Positions 25,601 through 37,924 of a DNA stretch of 64,000 nt are shown in pieces (positions within the stretch are counted from its first letter, which is position 1; every line of letters begins with the position of its first letter). Position numbers and translations under genes: made by a program. Below the pieces are notes generated by a model. The model saw only the letters and a program-made list of their open reading frames with translations, had not been told where the DNA came from and ran no database searches. The stretch comes from Chamaelirium japonicum. Its lineage: Eukaryota; Streptophyta; Magnoliopsida; Liliales; Melanthiaceae. The DNA lies in assembly GCA_947650365.1 (NCBI GenBank), contig OX393552.1:46392999-46456998 (forward strand). Direction: 5' to 3'.

Positions 25601-27585
25601 CGATTCATTCTAATTCATTCGTACGATCCATTCTAATGCATTCGTACGATTCATTCTAATTCATTCGCACGATCCATTCTAATTCATTCGTACGATCCAT
25701 TCTTATTCATTCATACGATCCATTCTAATTCATTCGCACAATCCATTCTAATTCATTCGTACGATCCATTCTAATTCATTCGAATGATCCATTCTAACTC
25801 ATTCGGTGGATCCATTCTAATTCATTCGTACGATCCATTCTAATTCATTCGCACGATCCATTCTAATTTATTCGTACAATCCATTCTAATTCATTCGTAC
25901 GATCTATTCTAATTCATTCGCACGAATGTAACCATTCTAATTCATTCGTACGATTCATTCTAATTCTTTCGTATGAGCTATTCTAATTCATTCGTACGAT
26001 CCATTCTAATTCATTCGTACGATCCATTGTAATTCATTCGCACGAATGTATCCATTCTAATTCATTTGCACGATCCATTCTAATTCATTCCTATGATCCA
26101 TTCTAATTCATTCGTATGATCCATTCTAATTCATTCGCTCGAATGTATCCATTCAAATTCATTCATACGATCCATTCTAATTAATTCGGACGATCTATTC
26201 TAATTCAGTTGTATGAATGTATCCATTTTAATTCATTCGTATGATCCATTCTAATTTATTCGTACGATCTAATTCATTCATACGATCCATTCTAATTTAT
26301 TCGTACGATCGATTCTAATTCATTCGCACGATCCATTCTAAGTCATTCGTACGATCCATTCTACTTCATTCGTATGATCCATTCTAACTTTTTCGTTCAA
26401 ATATGTCCATTCTAATTCATTCGTACGATCCATTCTAATTCATTCGCACGATCCATTCTAATTCATTCGCACGAATGTATCCATTCTAATTCATTTGCAC
26501 GATCCATTCTAATTCATTCCTATGATCCATTCTAATTCATTCGTATGATCCATTCTAATTCATTCGCTCGAATGTATCCATTCAAATTCATTCGTATGAT
26601 CCATTCTAATTCGTTCATACGATCCATTCTAATTCATTCGTACGATCCATTCTAATTCGTTCGTACGATCCATTCTAATTCATTTGTATGATCCATTCTA
26701 ATTCATTCCTACGATCTATTCTAATTCATTCGCTCGAATGTATCCATTCTAATTCATTCGTTCGATCCATTCTAATTCATTTGTACGATCCATTCAAATT
26801 CATTCACATGATCCATTCTAATTCATTCGTACGATCTATTCTAATTCATTCTCACGAATGTAACCTTTCTAATTAATTTGTATGATCCATTCTAATTCAT
26901 TCGTACGATCCATTCTAATCCATTCGTACGATCCATTCTAATCCATTCGTACGATCCTTTCAAATTCATTCGTACGATCCATTCTAATTCATTCTCACAA
27001 ATGTAACCTTTCTAATTCATTTGTACGATCCATTCTAATTCATTCGCACGAATGTAACCATTCTAATTCATTCGTACGATCCATTCTAATTCATTCCTAC
27101 GATCCATTCTAATTCATTCGCACGAATGTATCCATTCTAATTCATTCGCACGATCCATTCTAATTCATTCCTATGATCCATTCTAATTCATTCGTACGAT
27201 CTATTCTAATTCATTCGCTTGAATGTATCCATTCTAATTCATTCGTATGATCCATTCTAATTCATTCGTACGATCCATTCTAATTCATTCGTACGATCAT
27301 TTCTAATTTATTCGCATGATCCGTTCTAATTCATTCCTATGATCTATTCTAATTCATTCGCACGAATGTAACCATTCTAATTCATTCGTACGATCCATTC
27401 TAATTCATTGCTATGATCTATTCTAATTCATTCGCACGAATGTATCCATTCTAATTCATTTGCACGATCCATTCTAATTCATTCCTATGATCCATTCTAA
27501 TTCATTCGTACGATCCATTCTAATTCATTCGCTCGAATGTATCCATTCTAATTCATTCGTACGATCCATTCTAATTCATTCGTAG
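25601..27585 (-). repeat. Satellite block, minus orientation, read-through frames
   Basis: It starts with the mirrored junction cassette (CTAATGCATTCG, then the GGTGGATCC marker at about 25,800). The 62-codon plus frame at 26,688-26,876 has repeats of SILIHS and NSF; such frames recur wherever this monomer order recurs and are not evidence of a protein. Confidence 0.87.
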
Positions 27586-29596
27586 ATCGTAGGAATGAAT
27601 TAGAATGGATCGTACGAATGAATTAGAATGGTTACATTCGTGTGAATGAATTAAAATGGATCGTACGAATGGATTAAAATGGATCGTACGAATGTATTAG
27701 AATGGATCGTACAAATGAATTAGAAAGGTTACATTTGTGAGAATGAATTAGAATGGATCGTACAAATGAATTAGAATGGATAATACGAATGGATTAGAAT
27801 GGATCGTATGAATGGATTAGAATGGATCGTACGAATGGATTAGAATGGATCGTACGAATGAATTAGAATGGATCATACAAATGAATTAGAAAGGGTACAT
27901 TCGTGAGAATGAATTAGAATGGATCGTACGAATGAATTAGAATGGATCATGCGAATGAATTTGAATGGATCGTACGAATGAATAAGAATGGACCGTACGA
28001 ATGAATTAGAATGGATACATTCGAGCGAATGAATTAGAATAGATCGTAGGAATGAATTAGAATGGATCGTACGAATGAATTAGAATGGTTACATTCGTGC
28101 GAATTAATTAGAATGGATAATAGGAATGAATTAGAATGGATCGTGCGAATGAATTAGAATAGATCGTACGATTGAATTTAAATGGATCGTACGAATGAAT
28201 TAGAATGGATCGTACGAATGAATTAGAATGGATACATTCGAGCGAATGAATTAGAATGGATCTTACGAATGAATTAGAATGGATCATAGGAATGAATTAG
28301 AATGGATCGTGCAAATGAATTAGAATGGATACATTCGTGCGAATGTATTAGAATGGATCGTAGGGATGAATTAGAATGGATCGTATGAATAAATTAGAAT
28401 GGTTACATTCGTGCGAATGAATTAGAATGGATCGTGCGAATGGATTAGAATGGATCGTACGAAAGGATTAGAATGGATCGTACAAATGAATTAGAATGGA
28501 TCGTACAAATGAATTAGAAAGGTTACATTTGTGAGAATGAATTAGAATGGATCGTACGAATGAATTAGAATGGATCGTACGAACGAATTAGAATGGATCG
28601 TACGAACGAATTAGAATGGATACATTCGTGCGAATGAACTAGAATGGATACATACATTCATGCGAATGAATTAGAATGGATCGTATGAATGAGTTAGAAT
28701 GGATCGTATGAATGAATTAGAATGGATTGCATAAATGAATTAGAATGGATCATATGAATGAATTGGAATGGATCGTACGAATGAATTAGAATGGATACAT
28801 TCATGCAAATGAATTAGGATGGATCGTACGAATGAATTAGAATGGATCATACGAATGAATTAGAATGGTTACATTCGTGCGAATGAATTAGAATAGGTCG
28901 TACGAATGAATTAGAATGGATCGTACGAATAAATTAGAATGGATCGTGCGAATGAATTAGAATGGATCATACGAATGAATTAGAATGGATCCACCGAATG
29001 AGTTAGAATGGATCATACGAATGAATTAGAATGGATCATACGAATGAATTAGAATGGATTGTGCGAATGAATTAGAATGGATCGTACGAATGGATTAGAA
29101 TGGATCGTCCGAATGAATTAGAATGGATCGTACAAATGAATTAGAAAGGTTACATTTGTGAGAATGAATTAGAATGGATCGTACGAATGGATTAGAATGA
29201 ATCGTACGAATGGATTAGAATGGATCGTACGAATGGAATAGAATGGATCGTGCGAATGAATTAGAATGGATCGTACGAATGGATTAGAATGGATCGTACG
29301 AATGGATTAGATTGGATCGTACGAATGAATTAAAATGGATCATACAAATGAATTAGAAAGGTTACATTCGTGAGAATGAATTAGAATGGATCGTACGAAT
29401 GAATTAGAATGGATCATGTGAATGAATTTGAATGGATCGTACGAATGAATTAGAATGGATCGAACGAATGAATTAGAATGGATACATTTGAGCGAATGAA
29501 TTAGAATATCTCGTAGGAATGAATTAGAATGGATCATACGAATGAATTAGAATGGATCGTGCGAATGAATTAGAATGGATTGTACGAATGAATTGG
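27586..29596 (+). repeat. Satellite block, plus orientation, left of the 5-kb units
   Basis: It holds GGTTACATT cassettes at about 27,725, 27,890, 28,520, 29,150 and 29,360, a 199-bp cassette at about 28,220-28,420, and the GGATCCACC marker at about 28,985. The part from about 29,340 to 29,600 is very similar to 58,620-58,900. Confidence 0.85.
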
Positions 29597-32500
29597 AATG
29601 GATATATTCGTGCGAATGAATTAGAATGGATCGGACGAATGAATTAGAATGGATCGTACGAATGAATTAGAATGGATCGTGCGAATGAATTAGAATAAAT
29701 CGTACGAATGCATTAGAATGGATACATTCGTGCGAATGAATTAGAATGGATCGTACGAATGAATTAGAATGGATCGTGCGAATGAATTGGAATGGATCGT
29801 ACGAATGAATTAGAATGGATCGTGCGAATGAATTAGAATGGATCGTACGAATGAATTAGAATGGATGCATACAAATGAATTAGAAAGGTTACATTTGTGA
29901 GAATGAATTAGAATGGATCGTACGAATGAATTAGAATGGATCGTATGAATGAATTAGAATGGATACATTCGAGCGAATCAATTAGAATGGATCGTACGAA
30001 TGAATTAGAATGGATCATAGGAATGAATTAGAATAGATCGTGCAAATGAATTAGAATGGATACATTCGTGCGAATGAATTATAATGGATCGTAGGAATGA
30101 CTTAGAATGGATCGTACGAATGAATTAGAATGGTTACATTCGTGCGAATGAATTAGAATGAATCGTATGAACGAATTATAATGGATCGTATGAATTAGAA
30201 TGGATACATTTGTGCGAATGAATTAGAATGGATCGTACGAATGAATTAGAATGGATCGTACGAATGGATTAGAATGGATCGTACGAATGGATTAGAATGG
30301 ATCGTGCAAATGAATTAGAATGGATTGCACAAATGTATCCATCCTAATCCATTCGTACGAATGGATTAGAATAGATCATACGAATGAATTAGAATGGATA
30401 ATGCGAATGAGTTAGAATGGATTGTATGAATAAATTAGAATGGATCGTACGAATGAATTAAAATGGATACATTTGTGCGAATGAATTAGAAGGAATCATA
30501 CGATTGAATTAGAATGGATCGTACGAATGAATTAGAATGGATCATGCGAATGAATTTGAATGGATCGTACGAATGAATTAGAATGGATCGAACGAATGAA
30601 TTAGAATGGATCGTACGAATGCATTAGAATGGATCGTACGAATGAATTAAAATGGATACATTCGAGCGAATGAAATAGAATGGATCGTGCGATGAATTAG
30701 AATGGATCATACAAATTAATTAGAATGGATTCTAATCCATTCGTACGATCCATTCTAATCTATTCTAATTCATTCGCACAAATGTATCCATTCTAATTCA
30801 TTCTCAAGAATGTAACCTTTCTAATTCATTTGTATGATCCATTCAAATTCATTCGTACGAATAAATAGAATGGATCGTAGGAATGAATCGTACGAACGAA
30901 TTAGAATGGATCGTACGAACGAATTAGATTGGATCGTACGAATGGATTAGAATTGATCGTATGAATGGATCATGCGAATGAATTAGAATGGATCGTACGA
31001 ATGAATTAGAATGGATCGTACGAATGAATTAGAATGGATACATTTGTGCGAATGAATTAGAATGGATCGTAGGAATGAATTAGAATGAATCGTACGAATG
31101 AATTAGAATGGTTACATTCGTGCGAATGAATTAGAATAGATCGTACGAATGAATTACAATGGATCGTACGAATAAATTAGAATGGATCGTGCGAATGAAT
31201 TAGAATGGATCGTACGAATGAATTAGAATGGATCCACCGAATGAGTTAGAATGGATCGTACGAATGCATTAGAATGGATCGTACGAATGAATTAGAATGA
31301 ATCGTATGATCCATTCTAATTCATTCGCACGATCCATTCTAATTCATTCGCATAATCCATTCTAATTCATTCGTACGATCCATTCTAATTCATTAGAATG
31401 ATCCATTCTAACTCATTTGGTGGATCCATTCTAATTCATTCGTACGATCCATTCTAATTCATTCGCACGATCCATTCTAATTTATTCGTACGATCCAGTC
31501 TAATTCATTCGTACGATCTATTCTAATTCATTCGCACGAATGTAACCATTCTAATTCATTCGTACGATCCATTAGAATGGATCGTACGAATGAATTTGAA
31601 TGGATCGTACGAATAAATTAGAATGGATCGAACGAATAAATTAGAATGGATACATTCGAGCGAATGAATTAGAATAGATCGTAGGAATGAATTAGAATGG
31701 ATCATACGAATGAATTAGAATGGATCGTGCGAATGAATTAGAATGGATTGTACGAATGAATTAAAATGGATACATTCGTGCGAATGAATTAGAATGGATC
31801 GTACGAATGAATTAGAATGGATCGTACAAATGAATTAGAATGAATCGTACGAATGATTTAGTATGGATCGTACGAATGAATTAGAATGGATACATTTGTA
31901 CGAATAAATTAGAATAGATTGTTCGAATGAATTAGAATGGATACATTCTTGCAAATAAATTAGAATAGATTGTATATTCGTGCAAATAAATTAGAATGGA
32001 TCATACGAATGAATTAGAATGGATCGTGCAAATGAATTAGAATGAATCGTACGAATGCAACCTTTCTAATTCATTCGCACGAATGTATCCATTCTAATTC
32101 ATTCATACAATCCATTCTAATTCATTCGCACGATTCATTCTAATTCATTCATATTATCTATTCTAATTCATTCCTACGATCTATTCTAATTCATTGGCTC
32201 GAATGTATGCATTCTAATTCATTCGTTCGATCCATTCTAATTCATTCGTACGATCCATTCAAATTCATTCGCATGATCCATTCTAATTCATTCGTACGAT
32301 CCATTCTAATTCATTCACACGAATGTAACCTTTCTAATTCATTTGTATGATCCATTCTTATTCATTCGTACGATCCATTCTTATCCATTCGTTCAAATAT
32401 ATCCATTCTAATTCATTCGTACGATCCATTCTAATTCATTCGCACGATCCATTCTAATTCATTCGTACGATCCATTCTAATTCATTCGTACGATCGATTC

Positions 32501-34374
32501 TAATTCATTCGCACGATCCATTCAAATTCATTCGTACGATCCATTCTAATTCATTCGTATGATCCATTCTAATTTATTCGTTCAAATATATCCATTCTAA
32601 TTCATTCGTACGATCCATTCTAATTCATTCGCACGATCAATTCTAATTCATTCGTATGATCAATTCTAATTCATTCGCACGATCCATTCTAATTCATTTG
32701 TACGATCTACTCTAATTCATTCGTACGATCCATTCTAATTCATTCGCACGAATGTATCCATTCCAATTCATTCGTACGATCCATTCTAATTCATTTGCAC
32801 TATCCATTCTAATTCATTCGTACGATCCATTCTAATTCATTCGTATGATCCATTCTAATTCATTTGTACGATCCATTCTAATTAATTCGCACAAATGTTC
32901 CATTCTAATTCATTCGTACGATCCATTCAAATTCAATCGTATGATCAATTCTAATTCATTCGTATGAATAAATTAGAATGGATCGTACAAATGAATTAGA
33001 ATGGATCGTACGAATGAATTAGAATGGATAAGAATGGATCGTACGAATGAATTAGAATAGATCGTACGAATGAATTAGAATGAATCACACGAATGAATTA
33101 GAATGGATCGTACGAATGGATTAGAATGGATCGTACGAATGGATTAGAATGGATCGTACGAATGAATTAGAATGGATCATACAAATGAATTAGAAAGGTT
33201 ACATTTATGAGAATGAATTAAAAAGGATCGTACGATTGAATTAGATCGTACGAATGAATTAGAATGGATCGTACGAATGAATTAGAATGGATCGTGCAAA
33301 TGAATTAGAATGGATACATTCGTGCGAATGAATTAGAATGGATCGTGCGAATGAATTAGAATGGATCATACGAATGGATTAGAATTGATTGTGCGAATGA
33401 ATTAGAATGGATCATACGATTGAATTTGAATGGATCGTATGAATAAATTAGAATGGATACATTTGTGCGATGAATAAGAATGGAGCGTACGAATGAATTA
33501 GAATGGAGCGTACGAATGACCTAGAATGGATACATTCGTGCAAATGAATTAGAATGGATCATATGAAAGAATTAGAATGGATACAATCGAGCGAATGAAT
33601 TAGAATGGATCGTACGAATGATTTAGAATGGATCATAGGAATGAATTAGAATGGATCGTGCAAATGAATTAGAATGGATTGTACGAATGAATTAGAATGG
33701 ATACATTCATACGAATGAATTAGAATGGATCGCACGAATGAATTAGAATGGATACATTCATGCGAATGAACAAATTAGAATGGATCGTACGAATGAATTA
33801 GAATGGATCGTACGAATGAATTAGAATAGATCGTACGAATGAATTAGAATGGATCATACGAATGAATTTGAATGGATCGTGCGAATGAATTAGAATGGAT
33901 CTACGAATGAATTAGAATGGATCGTACGAATGAATTAGAATGGATCGTATGAATGAGTTTGAATGGATCGTACAAATGAATTAGAATGGATCGTGCGAAT
34001 GAATTAGAATGGATACATTCGAGCGAATGAATTAGAATGGATCGTACGAATGGATTAGAATGGATCGTACGAATGGATTAGAATGGATCGTACGAATGAA
34101 TTAGAATGTATACATACAAATGAATTAGAAAGGTTACATTCGTGCGAATGAATTAGAATGAATCGTACGAATGCATTAGAATGAATTAGAATGTATCATA
34201 CAAATGAATTAGAATGGATAGTACAAATAAATTAGAATGAATCGTACGAATGTATTAGAATGAATTAGAATGGATCATACAAATGAATTAGAATGGATCG
34301 TACAAATGAATTCGAATAGATCGTGCGAATGAATTAGAATGGATACATTTGAGCGAATGAATTAGAATGGATCG
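29597..34374. repeat. 5-kb higher-order repeat, copy A (interrupted by the young element)
   Basis: From GGATATATTCGTGCG (about 29,600) the monomer order follows copy B (from about 40,566), including the same nested inversions (30,328-30,358; 30,731-30,857; 31,305-31,573; 32,057-32,964). The anchor ATGCATTC at 32,207 lies 10,997 bases before its copy B partner, or about 4,892 once the 6,105-base insertion plus duplication is removed. The copy continues beyond the insertion to about 40,492. It is visibly less similar to B than B, C and D are to one another in places. Confidence 0.85.
34370..34374. other. Target-site duplication, left
   Basis: GATCG directly precedes the LTR and is repeated exactly after the other LTR (40475-40479). 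The satellite reads GGATCGTACG here, so the insertion split one monomer. Confidence 0.93.
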
Positions 34375-34571
34375 TGTTTGGGGGATTTTTCCTGGTCCTT
34401 GCGAGCTGCCTGTAAGACCAAGAAAATAAAAACGTGAGAACGACTGGCTCCCTTAAGAGCACAGACCCTCCGACGCTCAAGTCAGTTATGGTAGCACAAC
34501 GGAGAGCTGTTGTATACCAAAGTGGTAGTGAAAGGGATTTCCAACCTGTACTTTGGAGCCGGGGGTGGCAC

Positions 34572-34578
34572 CTTTATA
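34572..34578 (-). promoter_or_regulatory. TATA box in the 3' LTR
   Basis: The minus strand reads TATAAAG, identical in position to the 5' LTR box. From this LTR, transcription would read leftwards into the flanking satellite. Confidence 0.6.
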
Positions 34579-34999
34579 GCCTTTTGCGACCTATCGGGAT
34601 GCAACACCTGGCCGCTTCTTCTGGCACCTTCTAGACCCCCACGTTTCGGCCCACATGGATCCCTGACAACCCTTGGGAATCAGGCCCCTGGCAACCTTTG
34701 TCGCCTAGCTCGCCAGGCGGTGGAGTGGGGGAGAGTATCTGTCTTGTCGCTGCCAGGTGGATCTTCTGGAATGTTCAAGTTTGGAAGGTCTCGAACCGAC
34801 TCGGGCGGGCTTCCGTGGACTACAATCGTCCACGTAGCTTCAGTGGGTTCTCGACACCTGGTAATCTTTATGCTGCTTTTACTGGGGGTGATCTCAGGGA
34901 AAAAGCAAAGGCCAGCTCGCCCGGTACGGCTCCGTCCTTTCGCCCATATTTATCAAGAGTTGGACCTCGCGAGAGCAACCTCTTCGATAAACAGGGGTC

Positions 35000-35285
35000 T
35001 AGGCGAGCTTTGGCGAGCTCATGAGTAAGCATGGGCGAGCTCCTGGGTGAGTTTGGGCGAGCTCCTGTGCGAGCTAGGCGAGCTCCTGAGCGAGCATGGC
35101 GAGCTCCTGAGCGAGTTTGGGCGAGCTCCTGTGCGAGCTAGGCGAGCTCCTGTGTGAGCTAGGCGAGCTCCTGAGCGAGCATGGCGAGCTCCTGGACGAG
35201 CTTGGGCGAGCTCCTGTGCGAGCTAGGCGAGCTCCTGAGCGAGCATGGCGAGCTCCTGGACGAGCTTGGGCGAGCTCCTTCGCGC
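35000..35285. repeat. GCGAGCT minisatellite in the 3' LTR U3
   Basis: About 13 imperfect units of roughly 21-22 bp are built on GGCGAGCTCCTG followed by GAGCGAGC, GTGCGAGC or GACGAGC. Two higher-order doublets can be seen (CATGGCGAGCTCCTGGACG occurs twice). Confidence 0.85.
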
Positions 35286-35511
35286 TCTTTGTCTAAGCCA
35301 TTTATCGAATTTGGGCGTGTCATTGTGGGGACTGGAGGTGCGAGCTGTACTCAGATACAAGGTGTCCATCCAGCTCCATGTGAAGGCGAGCTCCTGATGG
35401 GCTGAGAGGGCGAGCTCCTGGCGAGCCTAAAAAGGGGGCACGCTCAGCTTCCGAGGGTTTCAACTCCCGGGCGGGCTGTCCAAGATAAGTGGTTTTTGAC
35501 TACCCCCAACA

Positions 35512-35523
35512 TTACCCCCTCCT
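35512..35523 (-). other. Polypurine tract
   Basis: The minus strand reads AGGAGGGGGTAA directly before the 3' LTR start TGTTGGGGG. This is the expected place and composition for the plus-strand DNA synthesis primer of an LTR element. Confidence 0.85.
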
Positions 35524-36676
35524 GAGGGAGTGATCGAGGAAACTCGACGCTCGCTCAGGAGTCTTAGCGAGCTCCTATCCCTTGTAATGTGTCTGATATC
35601 AATGTCTGCTGCAATAGTTTTCTGGCGGGACGGAGATTGTAGGCATGGGCGGCCTGCGCCGTGAGCTCTGACCGCCAGTATTTCGTAGAAGTTGGGCGGG
35701 CCGGGGGCTTCAGCCACGAGCGATCTCCTTATGGTGTGAGCTCGTCACACGCGGTCAGGGTCGGCGTCGGGCGAGCTGCGGGCTCCAGCCGTGGGCAATT
35801 TGCGCCGAGAGCTTTGACTCTCAGTACATTGCAAACGCAGGGCGGGCCGGGAGCGTCAGCCACGAGCGATCTCCTTCCGGTGCGAGCTCGTCACACGCGG
35901 TCAGGGTCGGCGTCGGGCAAGCTGCGGGCTCCAGCCGTGGGCGATTTGCGCCGAAAGCTTTGACTCTCAGTACTTTGCAAACGCAGGGCGGGCCGGGAGC
36001 GTCAGCCACGAGCGATCTCCTTCCGGTGCGAGCTCGTCACACACGGTCAGGGTCGGCGTCGGGCAAGCTGCGGGCTCCAGCCGTGGGCGATTTGCGCCGA
36101 AAGCTTTGACTCTCAGTACTTTGCAAACGCAGGGCGGGCCGGGAGCGTCAGCCACGAGCGATCTCCTTCCGGTGCGAGCTAGTCACACGCAGTCAGGGTC
36201 GGCATCGGGCGAGCTGCGGGCTCCAGCCGTGGGCGATTTGCGCCGAAAGCTTTGACTCTCAGTACTTTGCAAACGCAGGGCGGGCCGGGAGCGTCAGCCA
36301 CGAGCGATCTCCTTCCGGTGCGAGCTTGTCACACGCGGTCAGGGTCTGCGTCAGGCGAGCTGCGGGCACCAACCGTGAGCAATCTGGGCGGCGTGGTCTT
36401 TGGCTCGGCGTCTCATGGGTGAGACCTCGAGGACGATGCTGCTATGTCCAAGGAACGCAGCTCTCCGCTACTGCAAGCGTCGGGTGGGCCGGGAGCACCT
36501 TCTACGGGCGGCCTCCTTCTGGTGTGAACTAGCCGCGCACAGTCGGGGTCCACACCGGGCGGGCTGTGAGCCATGGCCACTGGTGCTTCTTCTCTCTGTG
36601 TTCTGCTCAAACTGCTTCCCGCTACTGCCACGTGGACAACAAACTGGTGTGGCCTTGTGCCGAAAGTTGTGCCGTG
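35524..36676. repeat. 146-bp tandem array in the untranslated region
   Basis: The anchor CAGCCACGAGCGATCTCC occurs at 35711, 35857, 36003, 36149 and 36295, exactly 146 bases apart. The middle units differ at only a few bases, the first is diverged, and a degenerate sixth copy spans about 36,480-36,590 (GGGTGGGCCGGGAGCACC). The unit contains GGCGAGCTGCGGGC. Since 146 is not a multiple of three, no frame is kept between units, so this is not coding. Bases 35,524-35,640 and 36,590-36,676 are non-repetitive flanks. Confidence 0.92.
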
Positions 36677-37202
36677 TCTGCCCGTGATGTCACCAGATCG
36701 CTCAGCGAGCTAAGCTGCGTGGCATCAGGCCGCGTAAGGTGTCTCCGCCGCGTCTGCCCGTGATGTCACCAGATCGCTCAACGAGCTAAGCTGCGTGGCA
36801 TCAGGCCGCGTAAGGTGTTTCTGCCGCATCTGCCCGTGATGTCACCAGGTCGCTCAACGAGCTAAGCTGCGTGGCATCAGGCCGCGTAAGGTGTCTCTGC
36901 CGCGTCTGCCCGTGATATCACCAGGTCGCTCAGCGAGCTAAGCTGCGTGGCATCAGGCCGCGTAAGGTGTTTCTGCCGCGTCTGCCCGTGATGTCACCAG
37001 GTCGCTCAACGAGCTAAGCTGCGTGGCATCAGGCCGCGTAAGGTGTCTCTGCCGCGTCTGCCCGTGATATCACCAGGTCGCTCAACGAGCTAAGCTGCGT
37101 GGCATCAGGCTGCGTAAGGTGTCTCTGCCGCGTCTGCCCGTGATGTCACCAGGTCGCTCAACGAGCTAAGCTGCGTGGCATCAGGCCGCGTATGGTGTTC
37201 TC
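36677..37202. repeat. 76-bp tandem array in the untranslated region
   Basis: TCTGCCCGTGATRTCACC starts units at 36677, 36753, 36829, 36905, 36981, 37057 and 37133, always 76 bases apart; the seventh is slightly short and ends GTATGGTGTTCTCC. Units differ at one to four bases and alternate between GTGTCTCTGCC and GTGTTTCTGCC forms, hinting at two-unit amplification. Each contains CAGCGAGCTAAGC or CAACGAGCTAAGC. Confidence 0.94.
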
Positions 37203-37469
37203 CCCGACGATCCGAGGACCATACCCCGGACGAGGTAGCTAAATCGATAAAAAACAAATGACATCGCAAAAAGATCGATATGCATGAAAAATTCGATATG
37301 TGCGAAATAGTGGGGCCCTATAGCTCGACAAAAATACAAAACGATAGAAATCGAACCCAAACAGAGCGTAAGGGCCAAAGGGTGGAAGTCCAACGAGCGA
37401 TGAAAGAATCAAAAAGCTAGCTACCCCCTGACCGGTTAAGGATCCTCAGAACCTCGGTTTAGGACTGCC
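37203..37469. other. AT-rich spacer between arrays
   Basis: About 270 bases without internal repeats, much more AT-rich than the rest of the element. A minus-strand frame of 70 codons (37181-37393) overlaps the neighbouring repeat and matches no family I know. On the minus strand GGTCAGGGGGTAG (37433-37421) resembles the polypurine tract at the 3' LTR, which might be chance. Confidence 0.5.
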
Positions 37470-37924
37470 CCGGGAAGCTCAAGGTCGCCCATTGGCTGCC
37501 TCTGAGGATCCCGGTCTTGCTTTAAGTCCGCACAACGGCGGACTACCCCGGGAAGCTCAAGGTTGCCCACTGGCTGCGTCTGAGGATCCCGGTCTTGCTT
37601 TAAGTCCGCACAACGGCGGACTACCCCGGGAAGCTCAAGGTTGCCCACTGGCTGCCTCTGAGGATCCCGGTCTTGCTTTAAGTCCGCACAACGGCGGACT
37701 ACCCCGGGAAGCTCAAGGTTGCCCACTGGCTGCCTCTGAGGATCCCGGTCTTGCTTTAAGTCCGCACAACGGCGGACTACCCCGGGAAGCTCAAGGTTGC
37801 CCACTGGCTGCCTCTGAGGATCCCGGTCTTGCTTTAAGTCCGCGCAGCGGTGGACTGTTCTTTGAGGACGCTGCACGTGAGCTGATCGCGTGCGAGCTGT
37901 TCGCTGTAAATTTCTATCGAGCAC
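37436..37924 (-). CDS. Possible repeat-protein frame downstream of gag, doubtful
   Basis: This 162-codon sense-strand frame follows gag after about 40 bases. About five 26-residue repeats (RCADLKQDRDPQRQPVGNLE is typical) make up nearly all of it, after a basic start (MLDRNLQRTARTRSAHVQRP). The repeat units keep the frame and nearly all changes are few, but the opposite strand is equally open, which speaks against selection on this frame. No signal peptide, membrane segment or known domain is visible. Recent tandem amplification alone would explain the open frame. Confidence 0.15.
   Translation of the reverse strand: MLDRNLQRTARTRSAHVQRPQRTVHRCADLKQDRDPQRQPVGNLELPGVVRRCADLKQDRDPQRQPVGNLELPGVVRRCADLKQDRDPQRQPVGNLELPGVVRRCADLKQDRDPQTQPVGNLELPGVVRRCADLKQDRDPQRQPMGDLELPGAVLNRGSEDP
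37470..37855. repeat. 78-bp tandem array, open in frame on both strands
   Basis: Five units of 78 bp are built on CTACCCCGGGAAGCTCAAGG, GCCTCTGAGGATCC and CGGTCTTGCTTTAAGTCCGC. Because 78 is a multiple of three and the unit has no stop in one frame of each strand, long frames exist on both (plus 37492-37932; minus 37436-37924). In the sense (minus) direction each unit gives a 26-residue repeat containing RRCADLKQDRDPQ and VGNLELPG. I do not recognise it; it may be non-coding. Confidence 0.9.

Larger units (their letters stand above)
5723..34374. repeat. 23/28-bp satellite, left array
   Basis: Head-to-tail monomers begin GAATGAATTA and end GGATCGTAC (23 bp). An interspersed 28-bp form ends GGATACATTCGTGC or GGTTACATTCGTGC. 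The array is a mosaic of blocks in opposite orientation: below, 'plus' means the plus strand reads GAATGAATTA and 'minus' means it reads TAATTCATTC. Switches lie near 6055, 7500, 10688, 12554, 13841, 14933, 15701, 15950, 16154, 16200, 16537, 16962, 18855, 19018, 20250, 21795, 22532, 23145, 25600, 27585, 30328, 30358, 30731, 30857, 31305, 31573, 32057 and 32964. There are no genes; short open frames are read-through of the repeat. The composition is AT-rich and monomers diverge moderately. Confidence 0.97.
34375..35511 (-). mobile_element. 3' LTR of the gag-only element
   Basis: On the plus strand it runs from TGTTTGGGGG to CCCCCAACA. By eye it differs from the other LTR at four positions (around 34428, 34884, 35062 and 35431) with no length change. 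It carries the TATA box, the GCGAGCT minisatellite and a long antisense frame (34510-35028) that is duplicated in the other LTR and shows no domain. Confidence 0.95.

Noticed and set aside
26688..26876. Short open frame rich in SILIHS / NSF repeats (also at 29340, 43150, 48236, 53299 and 58635)
   Set aside because: It is translated satellite. Three 23-bp monomers give a 23-residue period, and the frame recurs only because the monomer order recurs.
5723..34374. CRISPR array or bacterial tandem repeat
   Set aside because: There are no unique spacers; monomers are directly adjoining and variable, orientation alternates, and the context is plant LTR elements.
34510..35028. 172-codon plus-strand frame, duplicated at 39473-39991
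   Set aside because: It lies antisense inside both LTRs and is conserved only because the LTRs are near-identical. It has no known domain and includes the GCGAGCT minisatellite.
35821..36155. Two 62-codon minus frames with the same sequence
   Set aside because: They are overlapping units of the 146-bp array. The unit is not a multiple of three, so no longer frame is kept.
37181..37393. 70-codon minus frame with hydrophobic stretches
   Set aside because: It spans the end of the 76-bp array and the AT-rich spacer, with no family match and no conserved counterpart in the left element.
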